DNA from: Crossaster papposus
Lineage: Eukaryota > Echinodermata > Asteroidea > Velatida > Solasteridae
Assembly (NCBI GenBank): GCA_037893245.1
Contig: JBAIAA010000021.1
Coordinates: 1,984,001-2,048,000 of the forward strand
Direction of reading: 5' to 3'
DNA: 64,000 nt
A program made the position numbers and the translations under genes. Position 1 is the first letter of the stretch. Each line of letters begins with the position of its first letter. The notes under the pieces are model-generated. The model had not been told where the DNA came from, ran no database searches, and saw only the letters and a program-made list of their open reading frames with translations. Shown here in pieces: positions 33,874 through 45,504 of this stretch.

Positions 33874-34421
33874 AATAATATTTGTTCATTTTTACTGCAT
33901 GATATTTCTTCATTTTATAATTTTCACAAATATACTCAAGAATGAGAGATGTTTTGGGGGATTAGCTCAAATGGTAGAGCGCTCGCTTAGCATGCGAGAG
34001 GTACCGGGATCGATACCCGGATCTTCCAAATAATATTAGTTCATTTTTACTGCATGGTATTTCTTCATTGTATAATTTTCACAAATATACTCAAGAATGA
34101 GACAAGTATTGGGGGATTAGCTCAAATGGTAGAGCGCTCGCTTAGCATGCGAGAGGTACCGGGATCGATACCCGGATCTTCCAAATAATTATGTGTTGAT
34201 TTTTACTGTATGGCATTTCTTTATTTTGTAATTTTCTAAAATATACTCAAGAAAGAGATGTGTGTCGGGGGATTAGCTCAAATGGTAGAGCGCTCGCTTT
34301 GCATGTGAGATGTACCGGGATCGATACCCGGATCTTCCATATAATATTTGTTGATTTTTACTGCATGGTATTTCTTCATTGTATAATTTTTACAAATATA
34401 CTCAAGAATGAGAGATGTGTT

Positions 34422-34490
34422 GGGGGATTAGCTCAAATGGTAGAGCGCTTAGCATGCGAGAGGTACCGGGATCGATACCCGGATCTTCCA
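34422..34490 (+). pseudogene. tRNA-Ala (AGC), four-base anticodon-stem deletion, copy 4
   Basis: Same deletion as 28852. Found in the partly replaced fourth higher-order copy, showing the right-hand half of that copy is homologous. Confidence 0.91.
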
Positions 34491-35037
34491 AACAATATTT
34501 CTTCATTTTTACTGCATGGTATTTCTTTATTTTATAATTTTCACAAATATACTCAAGATTGAGAGATGTGTTGGGGGATTAGCTCAAATGGTAGGGCGCT
34601 CGCTTAGCATGCGAGAGGTACCGGGATCGATACCCGGATCTTCCAAATAATATTTCTTCATTTTTACTGCATGGTATTTCTTTATTTTATAATTTTCACA
34701 AATATACTCAAGAATGAGAGATGTGTTGGGGGATTAGCTCAAATGGTAGGGCGCTCGCTTAGCATGCGAGAGGTACCGGGATCGATACCCGGTTCTTCCA
34801 TATAATATTTGTTGATTTTTACTGCATGGTATTTCTTCATTTTATAATTTTCACAAATATACTCAAGAATGAGAGATGTGTTGGGGGATTAGCTCAAATG
34901 GTAGAGCGCTCGCTTAGCATGCGATAGGTACCGGGATCGATACCCGGATCTTCCAAATAATATTTGTTCATTTTTACTGCATGATATTTCTTCATTTTAT
35001 AATTTTCACAAATATACTCAAGAATGAGAGATGTTTT

Positions 35038-35110
35038 GGGGGATTAGCTCAATTGGTAGAGCGCTCGCTTAGCATGCGAGAGGTACCGGGATCGATACCC
35101 GGATCTTCCA
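35038..35110 (+). tRNA. tRNA-Ala (AGC), A16 to T, UGC-type trailer
   Basis: D loop AATTGGTA, a harmless-looking change in the variable part of the loop. Trailer is TATAATATTTGTTG, a joint between lineages. Confidence 0.86.
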
Positions 35111-36589
35111 TATAATATTTGTTGATTTTTACTGCATGGTATTTCTTCATTTTATAATTTTCACAAATATACTCAAGAATGAGAGATGTGTTGGGGGATT
35201 AGCTCAAATGGTAGAGCGCTCGCTTAGCATGCGAGAGGTACCGGGATCGATACCTGGATCTTCCAAATAATATTTGTTCATTTTTACTGCATGGTATTTC
35301 TTCATTTTATAATTTTCACAAATATACTCAAGAATGAGAGATGTGTTGGGGGATTAGCTCAAATGGTAGAGCGCTCGCTTAGCATGCGAGAGGTACCGGG
35401 ATCGATACCCGGATCTTCCAAATAATATTTGTTCATTTTTACTGCATGGTATTTCTTTATTTTATAATTTTCACAAATATACTCAAGAATAAGATATGTG
35501 TTGGGGGATTAGCTCAAATGGTAGAGCGCTCGCTTTGCATGTGAGATGTACCGGGATCGATACCCGGATCTTCCATATAATATTTGTTGATTTTTACTGC
35601 ATGGTATTTCTTCATTTTATAATTTTCACAAATATACTCAAGAATGACAGATGTGTTGGGGGATTAGCTCAAATGGTAGAGCGCTCGCTTAGCATGCGAG
35701 AGGTACCGGGATCGATACCCGGATCTTCCAAATAATATTTGTTCATTTTTACTGCATGGTATTTCTTTATTTTATAATTTCCACAAATATACTCAAGAAT
35801 GAGACATGTGTTGGGGGATTAGCTCAAATGGTAGAGCGCTCGCTTAGCATGCGAGAGGTACCGGGATCGATACCCGGATCTTCCATATAATATTTGTTGA
35901 TTTTTACTGCGTGGTATTTTTTTCATTTTATAATTTTCACAAATATACTCAAGAATGAGAGATGTGTTGGGGGATTAGCTCAAATGGTAGAGCGCTCGCT
36001 TAGCATGCGAGAGGTACCGGGATCGATACCCGGATCTTCCATATAATATTTGTTGATTTTTTACTGCATGGTATTTCTTCATTTTATAATTTTCACAAAT
36101 ATACTCAAGAATGAGAGATGTGTTGGGGGATTAGCTCAAATGGTAGAACGCTCGCTTAGCATGCGAGAGGTACCGGGATCGATACCCGGATCTTCCAAAT
36201 AATATTTGTTCATTTTTACTGCATGGTATTTCTTTATTTTATAATTTCCACAAATATACTCAAGAATGAGACATGTGTTGGGGGATTAGCTCAAATGGTA
36301 GAGCGCTCGCTTAGCATGCGAGAGGTACCGGGATCGATACCCGGATCTTCCAAATAATATTTCTTCATTTTTAATGCATGGTATTTCTTTATTTTATAAT
36401 TTTCACAAATATACTCAAGAATGAGAGATGTGTTGGGGGATTAGCTCAAATGGTAGAGCGCTCGCTTAGCATGCGAGAGGTACCAGGATCGATACCCGGA
36501 TCTTCCAAATAATATGTGTTGATTTTTACTGTATGGCATTTCTTCATTTTGTAATTTTCTAAAATATACTCAAGAAAGAGATGTGTGTT

Positions 36590-36662
36590 GGGGGATTAGC
36601 TCAAATGGTAGAGCGCTCGCTTTACATGTGAGATGTACCGGGATCGATACCCGGATCTTCCA
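36590..36662 (+). tRNA. tRNA with Val anticodon TAC on tRNA-Ala(UGC) body
   Basis: Loop TTTACAT with all stems, G3:U70 and A73 as in the UGC reference. Far from the other two TAC copies, but the order AGC-TAC-AGC is the same, so it may be a third duplicate or an independent mutation. Confidence 0.89.
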
Positions 36663-37210
36663 TATAATATTTGTTGATTTTTACTGCATGGTATTTCTTC
36701 ATTTTATAATTTTCACAAATATACTCAAGAATGAGAGATGTGTTGGGGGATTAGCTCAAATGGTAGAGCGCTCGCTTAGCATGCGAGAGGTACCGGGATC
36801 GATACCCGGATCTTCCAAATAATTATGTGTTGATTTTTACTGTATGGCATTTCTTCATTTTGTAATTTTCTAAAATATACTCAAGAAAGAGATGTGTGTT
36901 GGGGGATTAGCTCAAATGGTAGAGCGCTCGCTTTGCATGTGAGATGTACCGGGATCGATACCCGGATCTTCCATATAATATTTGTTGATTTTTACTGCGT
37001 GGTATTTCTTCATTTTATATTTTTCACAAATATACTCAAGAATGAGAGATGTGTTGGGGGATTAGCTCAAATGGTAGAGCGCTCGCTTAGCATGCGAGAG
37101 GTACCGGGATCGATAACCGGATCTTCCAAATAATATTTGTTCATTTTTACTGCATGGTATTTCTTCATTTTATAATTTTCACAAATATACTCAAGAATGA
37201 GAGATGTGTT

Positions 37211-37283
37211 GGGGGATTAGCTCAAATGGTAGAGCGCTCGCTTATCATGCGAGAGGTACCGGGATCGATACCCGGATCTTCCA
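37211..37283 (+). tRNA. tRNA with Asp anticodon ATC on tRNA-Ala body
   Basis: Loop TTATCAT: G35 to T gives ATC, which would read GAU (Asp). The body is the canonical AGC form with G3:U70 and A73. The only copy of this anticodon I found. Confidence 0.88.
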
Positions 37284-37365
37284 AATAATATGTGTTGATT
37301 TTTACTGTATGGCATTTCTTCATTTTGTAATTTTCTAAAATATACTCAAGAAAGAGATGTGTGTT

Positions 37366-37438
37366 GGGGGATTAGCTCAAATGGTAGAGAGCTCGCTTTG
37401 CATGTGAGATGTACCGGGATCGATACCCGGATCTTCCA
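37366..37438 (+). tRNA. tRNA-Ala (UGC), C25 to A
   Basis: GAGAGCTC: G10 faces A25 at the end of the D stem. Twin 37987 in the next 621-base copy. Confidence 0.86.
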
Positions 37439-37986
37439 TATAATATTTGTTGATTTTTACTGAATGGTATTTCTTCATTTTATAATTCTCACAAATATAC
37501 TCAAGAATGAGAGATGTTTTGGGGGATTAGCTCAAATGGTAGAGCGCTCGCTTAGCATGCGAGAGGTACCGGGATCGATACCCGGATCTTCCAAATAATA
37601 TTTCTTCATTTTTACTGTATGGCATTTCTTCATTTTGTTATTTTCTAAAATATACTCAAGAAAGAGATGTGTGTTGGGGGATTAGCTCAAATGGTAGAGC
37701 GCTCGCTTAGCATGCGAGAGGTACCGGGATCGATACCCGGATCTTCCAAATAATTATGTGTTGATTTTTACTGTATGGCATTTCTTCATTTTGTAATTTT
37801 CTAAAATATACTCAAGAAATAGATGTGTGTTGGGGGATTAGCTCAAATGGTAGAGCGCTCGCTTTGCATGTGAGATGTACCGGGATCGATACCCGGATCT
37901 TCCAAATAATATGTGTTGATTTTTACTGTATGGCATTTCTTCATTTTGTAATTTTCTAAAATATACTCAAGAAAGAGATGTGTGTT

Positions 37987-38059
37987 GGGGGATTAGCTCA
38001 AATGGTAGAGAGCTCGCTTTGCATGTGAGATGTACCGGGATCGATACCCGGATCTTCCA
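37987..38059 (+). tRNA. tRNA-Ala (UGC), C25 to A, second copy
   Basis: Same allele and same spacer (CTGAATGG) as 37366. Confidence 0.86.
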
Positions 38060-38607
38060 TATAATATTTGTTGATTTTTACTGAATGGTATTTCTTCATT
38101 TTATAATTCTCACAAATATACTCAAGAATGAGAGATGTTTTGGGGGATTAGCTCAAATGGTAGAGCGCTCGCTTAGCATGCGAGAGGTACCGGGATCGAT
38201 ACCCGGATCTTCCAAATAATATTTCTTCATTTTTACTGTATGGCATTTCTTCATTTTGTTATTTTCTAAAATATACTCAAGAAAGAGATGTGTGTTGGGG
38301 GATTAGCTCAAATGGTAGAGCGCTCGCTTAGCATGCGAGAGGTACCGGGATCGATACCCGGATCTTCCAAATAATTATGTGTTGATTTTTACTGTATGGC
38401 ATTTCTTCATTTTGTAATTTTCTAAAATATACTCAAGAAATAGATGTGTGTTGGGGGATTAGCTCAAATGGTAGAGCGCTCGCTTTGCATGTGAGATGTA
38501 CCGGGATCGATACCCGGATCTTCCATATAATATTTGTTGATTTTTACTGCATGGTATTTCTTCATTTTATAATTTTCACAAATATACTCAAGAATGAGAG
38601 ATGTGTT

Positions 38608-40468
38608 GGGGGATTAGCTCAAATGGTAGAGCGCTCGCTTAGCATGCGAGAGGTACCGGGATCGATACCCGAATCTTCCAAATAATATTTGTTCATTTTT
38701 ACTGCATGGTATTTCTTCATTTTATAATTTTCACAAATATACTCAAGAATGAGAGATGTGTTGGGGGATTAGCTCAAATGGTAGAGCGCTCGCTTAGCAT
38801 GCGAGAGGTACCGGGATCGATACCCGGATCTTCCAAATAATATTTCTTCATTTTTACTGTATGGCATTTCTTCATTTTTTTATTTTCTAAAATATACTCA
38901 AGAAAGAGATGTGTGTTGGGGGATTAGCTCAAATGGTAGAGCGCTCGCTTTGCATGTGAGATGTACCGGGATCGATACCCGGATCTTCCATATAATATTT
39001 GTTGATTTTTACTGCATGGTGTTTCTTCATTTTATAATTTTCACAAATATACTCAAGAATGAGAGATGTGTTGGGGGATTAGCTCAAATGGTAGAGCGCT
39101 CGCTTAGCATGCGAGAGGTACCGGGATCGATACCCGGATCTTCCAAATAATATTTCTTCATTTTTAGTGCATGGTATTTCTTTATTTTATAATTTTCACA
39201 AATATACTCAAGAATGAGAAATGTGTTGGGGGATTAGCTCAAATGGTAGAGCGCTCGCTTAGCATGCGAGAGGTACCGGGATCGATACCCGGATCTTCCA
39301 AATAATATTTCTTCATTTTTACTGCATGGTATTTCTTTATTTTATAATTTTCACAAATATACTCAAGAATGAGAAATGTGTTGGGGGATTAGCTCAAATG
39401 GTAGAGCGCTCGCTTAGCATGCGAGAGGTACCGGGATCGATACCCGGATCTTCCATATAATATTTGTTGATTTTTACTGCATGGTATTTCTTCATTTTAT
39501 AATTTTCACAAATATACTCAAGAATGAGAGATGTGTTGGGGGATTAGCTCAAATGGTAGAGCGCTCGCTTAGCATGCGAGAGGTACCGGGATCGATACCC
39601 GGATCTTCCATATAATATTTGTTGATTTTTACTGCATGGTATTTCTTCATTTTATAATTTTCACAAATATACTCAAGAATGAGAGATGTGTTGGGGGATT
39701 AGCTCAAATGGTAGAGCGCTCGCTTAGCATGCGAGAGGTACCGGGATCGATACCCGGATCTTCCAAATAATATTTGTTCATTTTTACTGCATGGTATTTC
39801 TTTATTTTATAATTTTCACAAATATACTCAAGAATGAGACATTTGTTGGGGGATTAGCTCAAATGGTAGAGCGCTCGCTTAGCATGCGAGAGGTACCGGG
39901 ATCGATACCCGGATCTTCCAAATAATATTTCTTCATTTTTACTGCATGGTATTTCTTTATTTTATAATTTTCACAAATATACTCAAGAATGAGAGATGTG
40001 TTGGGGGATTAGCTCAAATGGTAGAGCGCTCGCTTAGCATGCGAGAGGTACCGGGATCGATACCCGGATCTTCCAAATAATATGTGTTGGTTTTTACTGT
40101 ATGGCATTTCTTCATTTTGTAATTTTCTAAAATATACTCAAGAAAGAGATGTGTGTTGGGGGATTAGCTCAAATGGTAGAGCGCTCGCTTTGCATGTGAG
40201 ATGTACCGGGATCGATACCCGGATCTTCCATATAATATTTGTTGATTTTTACTGCATGGTATTTCTTCATTTTATAATTTTCACAAATATACTCAAGAAT
40301 GAGAGATGTGTTGGGGGATTAGCTCAAATGGTAGAGCGCTCGCTTAGCATGCGAGAGGTACCGGGATCGATACCCGGATCTTCCAAATAATTATGTGTTG
40401 ATTTTTACTGTATGGCATTTCTTCATTTTGTAATTTTCTAAAATATACTCAAGAAAGAGATGTGTGTT
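38608..40468 (+). repeat. Array segment 10: 12 tRNA-Ala genes, AGC-rich run
   Basis: Gene starts: 38608, 38763, 38918t, 39073, 39228, 39383, 39538, 39693, 39848, 40003, 40158t, 40313. Seven AGC copies in a row (39073-40003) are nearly all canonical; this is one of the least degraded stretches. 38608 has G65 to A. 39228 and 39383 share GAGAAATGTG in the leader, a local single-unit duplication. Confidence 0.93.
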
Positions 40469-40623
40469 GGGGGATTAGCTCAAATGGTAGAGCGCTCGCT
40501 TTGCATGTGAGATGTACCGGGATCGATACCCGGATCTTCCATATAATATTTGTTGATTTTTACTGCGTGGTATTTCTTCATTTTATAATTTTCACAAATA
40601 TACTCAAGAATGAGAGATGTGTT

Positions 40624-40696
40624 GGGGGATTAGCCCAAATGGTAGAGCGCTCGCTTAGCATTCGAAAGGTACCGGGATCGATACCCGGATCTTCCA
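40624..40696 (+). tRNA. tRNA-Ala (AGC), T12 to C, G39 to T, G43 to A
   Basis: TAGCCC in the D stem puts C12 opposite A23; anticodon stem CTCGC/TCGAA loses both end pairs. Probably a pseudogene. Twin 42175 shares all three changes. Confidence 0.84.
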
Positions 40697-42174
40697 AATA
40701 ATATTTGTTCATTTTTACTGCATGGTATTTTTTCATTTTATAATTTTCACAAATATACTCAAGAATGAGAGATGTGTTGGGGGATTAGCTCAAATGGTAG
40801 AGCGCTCGCTTAGCATGCGAGAGGTACCGGGATCGATACCCGGATCTTCCAAATAATATGTGTTGATTTTTACTGTATGGCATTTCTTCATTTTGTAATT
40901 TTCTAAAATATACTCAAGAAAGAGATGTGTGTTGGGGGATTAGCTCAAATGGTAGAGCGCTCGCTTTGCATGTGAGATGTACCGGGATCGATACCCGGAT
41001 CTTCCATATAATATTTGTTGATTTTTACTGCATGGTATTTCTTCATTTTATAATTCTCACAAATATACTCAAGAATGAGAGATGTTTTGGGGGATTAGCT
41101 CAAATGGTAGAGCGCTCGCTTAGCATGCGAGAGGTACCGGGATCGATACCCGGATCTTCCAAATAATATTTCTTCATTTTTACTGTATGGCATTTCTTAA
41201 TTTTGTTATTTTCTAAAATATACTCAAGAAAGAGATGTGTGTTGGGGGATTAGCTCAAATGGTAGAGCGCTCGCTTTGCATGTGAGATGTACCGGGATCG
41301 ATACCCGGATCTTCCATATAATATTTGTTGATTTTTACTGCATGGTATTTCTTCATTTTATAATTCTCACAAATATACTAAAGAATGAGAGATGTGTTGG
41401 GGGATTAGCTCAAATGGTAGAGCGCTCGCTTAGCATGCGAGAGGTACCGGGATCGATACCCGGATCTTCCAAATACTATTTGTTCATTTTTACTGCATGG
41501 TATTTCTTCATTTTATAATTTTCACAAATATACTCAAGAATGAGATATGTGTTGGGGGATTAGCTCAAATGGTAGAGCGCTCGCTTAGCATGCGAGAGGT
41601 ACCGGGATCGATACCCGGATCTTCCAAATAATATGTGTTGATTTTTACTGTATGGCATTTCTTCATTTTGTAATTTTCTAAAATATACTCAAGAAAGAGA
41701 TGTGTGTTGGGGGATTAGCTCAAATGGTAGAGCGCTCGCTTTGCATGTGAGATGTACCGGGATCGATACCCGGATCTTCCATATAATATTTGTTGATTTT
41801 TACTGCATGGTATTTCTTCATTTTATAATTTTCACAAATATACTCAAGAATGAGAGATGTGTTGGGGGATTAGCTCAAATGGTAGAGCGCTCGCTTAGCA
41901 TGCGAGAGGTACCGGGATCGATACCCGGATCTTCCAAATAATTATGTGTTGATTTTTACTGTATGGCATTTCTTCATTTTGTAATTTTCTAAAATATACT
42001 CAAGAAAGAGATGAGTGTTGGGGGATTAGCTCAAATGGTAGAGCGCTCGCTTTGCATGTGAGATGTACCGGGATCGATACCCGGATCTTCCATATAATAT
42101 TTGTTGATTTTTACTGCGTGGTATTTCTTCATTTTATAATTTTCACAAATATACTCAAGAATGAGAGATGTGTT

Positions 42175-42247
42175 GGGGGATTAGCCCAAATGGTAGAGCG
42201 CTCGCTTAGCATTCGAAAGGTACCGGGATCGATACCCGGATCTTCCA
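42175..42247 (+). tRNA. tRNA-Ala (AGC), T12 to C, G39 to T, G43 to A, second copy
   Basis: Duplicate of 40624 in the 10-unit repeat. The following spacer joins directly to a UGC-type leader, skipping the unit equivalent to 40779. Confidence 0.84.
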
Positions 42248-42639
42248 AATAATATTTGTTCATTTTTACTGCATGGTATTTTTTCATTTTATAATTTTCT
42301 AAAATATACTCAAGAAAGAGATGTGTGTTGGGGGATTAGCTCAAATGGTAGAGCGCTCGCTTTGCATGTGAGATGTACCGGGATCGATACCCGGATCTTC
42401 CATATAATATTTGTTGATTTTTACTGCATGGTATTTCTTCATTTTATAATTCTCACAAATATACTCAAGAATGAGAGATGTTTTGGGGGATTAGCTCAAA
42501 TGGTAGAGCGCTCGCTTAGCATGCGAGAGGTACCGGGATCGATACCCGGATCTTCCAAATAATATTTCTTCATTTTTACTGTATGGCATTTCTTAATTTT
42601 GTTATTTTCTAAAATATACTCAAGAAAGAGATGTGTGTT

Positions 42640-42711
42640 GGGGATTAGCTCAAATGGTAGAGCGCTCGCTTTGCATGTGAGATGTACCGGGATCGATACC
42701 CGGATCTTCCA
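42640..42711 (+). tRNA. tRNA-Ala (UGC), four-G start, 72 bases
   Basis: GTGTGTTGGGGATTAGC lacks one acceptor G. Its homologue 41244 has five, so this is a private one-base loss. Confidence 0.87.
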
Positions 42712-44343
42712 TATAATATTTGTTGATTTTTACTGCATGGTATTTCTTCATTTTATAATTCTCACAAATATACTAAAGAATGAAAGATGTGTTGGGGGAT
42801 TAGCTCAAATGGTAGAGCGCTCGCTTAGCATGCGAGAGGTACCGGGATCGATACCCGGATCTTCCAAATACTATTTGTTCATTTTTACTGCATGGTATTT
42901 CTTCATTTTATAATTTTCACAAATATACTCAAGAATGAGATATGTGTTGGGGGATTAGCTCAAATGGTAGAGCGCTCGCTTAGCATGCGAGAGGTACCGG
43001 GATCGATACCCGGATCTTCCAAATAATATGTGTTGATTTTTACTGTATGGCATTTCTTCATTTTGTAATTTTCTAAAATATACTCAAGAAAGAGATGTGT
43101 GTTGGGGGATTAGCTCAAATGGTAGAGCGCTCGCTTTGCATGTGAGATGTACCGGGATCGATACCCGGATCTTCCATATAATATTTGTTGATTTTTACTG
43201 CATGGTATTTCTTCATTTTATAATTCTCACAAATATACTCAAGAATGAGAGATGTTTTGGGGGATTAGCTCAAATGGTAGAGCGCTCGCTTAGCATGCGA
43301 GAGGTACCGGGATCGATACCCGGATCTTCCAAATAATATTTCTTCATTTTTACTGTATGGCATTTCTTCATTTTGTTATTTTCTAAAATATACTCAAGAA
43401 AGAGATGTGTGTTGGGGGATTAGCTCAAATGGTAGAGCGCTCGCTTTGCATGTGAGATGTACCGGGATCGATACCCGGATCTTCCATATAATATTTGTTG
43501 ATTTTTACTGCATGGTATTTCTTCATTTTATAATTCTCACAAATATACTCAAGAATGAGAGATGTTTTGGGGGATTAGCTCAAATGGTAGAGCGCTCGCT
43601 TAGCATGCGAGAGGTACCGGGATCGATACCCGGATCTTCCAAATAATATTTCTTCATTTTTACTGTATGGCATTTCTTCATTTTGTTATTTTCTAAAATA
43701 TACTCAAGAAAGAGATGTGTGTTGGGGGATTAGCTCAAATGGTAGAGCGCTCGCTTTGCATGTGAGATGTACCGGGATCGATACTCGGATCTTCCATATA
43801 ATATTTGTTGATTTTTACTGCATGGTATTTCTTCATTTTATAATTCTCACAAATATACTCAAGAATGAGGGATGTGTTGGGGGATTAGCTCAAATGGTAG
43901 AGCGCTCGCTTTGCATGCGAGAGGTACCGGGATCGATACCCGGATCTTCCAAATAATATTTCTTCATTTTTACTGCATGGTATTTCTTTATTTTATAATT
44001 TTCACAAATATACTCAAGAATGAGAGATGTGTTGGGGGATTAGCTCAAATGGTAGAGCGCTCGCTTAGCATGCGAGAGGTACCGGGATCGATACCCGGAT
44101 CTTCAAAATAATATGTGTTGATTTTTACTGTATGGCATTTCTTTATTTTGTAATTTTCTAAAATATACTCAAGAAAGAGATGTGTGTAGGGGGATTAGCT
44201 CAAATGGTAGAGCGCTCGCTTTGCATGTGAGATGTACCGGGATCGATACCCGGATCTTCCATATAATATTTGTTGATTTTTACTGCATGGTATTTCTTCA
44301 TTTTATAATTTTCACAAATATACTCAAGAATGAGAGATGTGTT

Positions 44344-44416
44344 GGGGGATTAGCTCAAATTGTAGAGCGCTCGCTTAGCATGCGATAGGTACCGGGAATG
44401 ATACCCGGATCTTCCA
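44344..44416 (+). tRNA. tRNA-Ala (AGC), G18 to T, G43 to T, T loop AATGATA
   Basis: D loop AAATTGTA, lost pair 27:43, and T55 to A with C56 to T in the T loop, destroying the B-box core. Homologue 46983 has the first two changes but a normal T loop. Likely pseudogene. Confidence 0.82.
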
Positions 44417-45431
44417 AATAATATTTGTTCATTTTTACTGCATGATATTTCTTCATTTTATAATTTTCACAAATATACTCAAGAATGAGAGATGTTTTGG
44501 GGGATTAGCTCAAATGGTAGAGCGCTCGCTTAGCATGCGAGAGGTACCGGGATCGATACCCGGATCTTCCAAATAATATTAGTTCATTTTTACTGTATGG
44601 CATTTCTTCATTTTGTTATTTTCTAAAATATACTCAAGAAAGAGATGTGTGTTGGGGGATTAGCTCAAATGGTAGAGCGCTCGCTTAGCATGCGAGAGGT
44701 ACCGGGATCGGTACCCGGATCTTCCAAATAATATTTGTTCATTTTTACTGCATGGTATTTCTTCATTGTATAATTTTCACAAATATACTCAAGAATGAGA
44801 GATGTATTGGGGGATTAGCTCAAATGGTAGAGCGCTCGCTTAGCATGCGAGAGGTACCGGGATCGATACCCGGATCTTCCAAATAATATTTCTTCATGTT
44901 TACTGTATGGCATTTCTTCATTTTGTTATTTTCTAAAATATACTAAAGAAAGAGATGTGTGTTGGGGGATTAGCTCAAATGGTAGAGCGCTCGCTTTGCA
45001 TGTGAGATGTACCGGGATCGATACCCGGATCTTCCATATAATATTTGTTGATTTTTACTGCACGGTATTTCTTCATTTTATAATTCTCACAAATATACTC
45101 AAGAATGAGAGATGTGTTGGGGGATTAGCTCAAATGGTAGAGCGCTCGCTTTGCATGCGAGAGGTACCGGGATCGATACCCGGATCTTCCAAATAATATT
45201 TCTTCATTTTTACTGCATGGTATTTCTTTAGTTTATAATTTTCACAAATATACTCAAGAATGAGAGATGTGTTGGGGGATTAGCTCAAATGGTAGAGCGC
45301 TCGCTTAGCATGCGAGAGGTACCGGGATCGATACCCGGATCTTCCAAATAATATGTGTTGATTTTTACTGTATGGCATTTCTTCATTTTGTAATTTTCTA
45401 AAATATACTCAAGAAAGAGATGTGTGTAATA

Positions 45432-45504
45432 GGGGGATTAGCTCAAATGGTAGAGCGCTCGCTTTGCATGTGAGATGTACCGCGATCGATACCCGGATCT
45501 TCCA
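45432..45504 (+). tRNA. tRNA-Ala (UGC), G52 to C, three-base leader insertion
   Basis: T stem CCGCG leaves C52 opposite C62. The leader reads GTGTAATAGGGGG, three bases longer than usual (158 step). Twin 48071 shares both and adds C49 to T. Confidence 0.85.

Larger units (their letters stand above)
27140..35037 (+). repeat. Array segment 7: 51 tRNA-Ala genes in a 12-unit higher-order repeat
   Basis: Gene starts: 27140, 27301t, 27456, 27611t, 27766, 27921, 28076t, 28231, 28386, 28541, 28697t, 28852, 29003, 29158, 29313, 29468t, 29622, 29777, 29932t, 30087, 30242, 30397, 30553t, 30708, 30859, 31014, 31169, 31324t, 31478, 31633, 31788t, 31943, 32098, 32253, 32409t, 32564, 32715, 32870, 33025, 33180t, 33335, 33490, 33645t, 33801, 33956, 34111, 34267t, 34422, 34573, 34728, 34883. 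Higher-order copies start at 27611, 29468, 31324 and 33180. Genes 27611, 29468 and 31324 are 72 bases long; 28852, 30708, 32564 and 34422 are 69. The first five units of the fourth copy are replaced by other types. Confidence 0.93.
35038..37365 (+). repeat. Array segment 8: 15 tRNA-Ala genes
   Basis: Gene starts: 35038, 35193, 35348, 35503t, 35658, 35813, 35969, 36125, 36280, 36435, 36590 (UGC lineage, anticodon TAC), 36745, 36901t, 37056, 37211 (anticodon ATC). Spacings of 156 at 35813-35969 and 35969-36125 come from one extra T in spacer T-runs. 35503 is a UGC gene with an AGC-type leader. No clear higher-order copy. Confidence 0.92.
37366..38607 (+). repeat. Array segment 9: 4-unit repeat of 621 bp present twice
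   Basis: Gene starts: 37366t, 37521, 37676, 37832t, then 37987t, 38142, 38297, 38453t. Both copies share C25 to A in the first gene, CTGAATGG in its spacer, a UGC-type leader on the AGC gene in third place, and GAAATAGATG before the fourth gene. UGC gene 37832 has an AGC-type trailer, the joint where the duplication closed; 38453 has the normal UGC trailer. Confidence 0.93.
40469..43723 (+). repeat. Array segment 11: 21 tRNA-Ala genes, 10-unit and 2-unit repeats
   Basis: Gene starts: 40469t, 40624, 40779, 40934t, 41089, 41244t, 41399, 41554, 41709t, 41864, 42020t, 42175, 42330t, 42485, 42640t (72 bases), 42794, 42949, 43104t, 43259, 43414t, 43569. 40469-41709 recurs from 42020 to 43104, with the unit at 40779 missing from the second copy (offset 1,551, then 1,396). 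43104+43259 and 43414+43569 are a near-identical 310-base two-unit duplication. Confidence 0.92.

Noticed and set aside
40082..40390. Longer frames of 93-104 codons (also 9014, 28690, 42599, 61081)
   Set aside because: Same tRNA-derived reading frames, extended where a spacer indel or missing stop joins more units.
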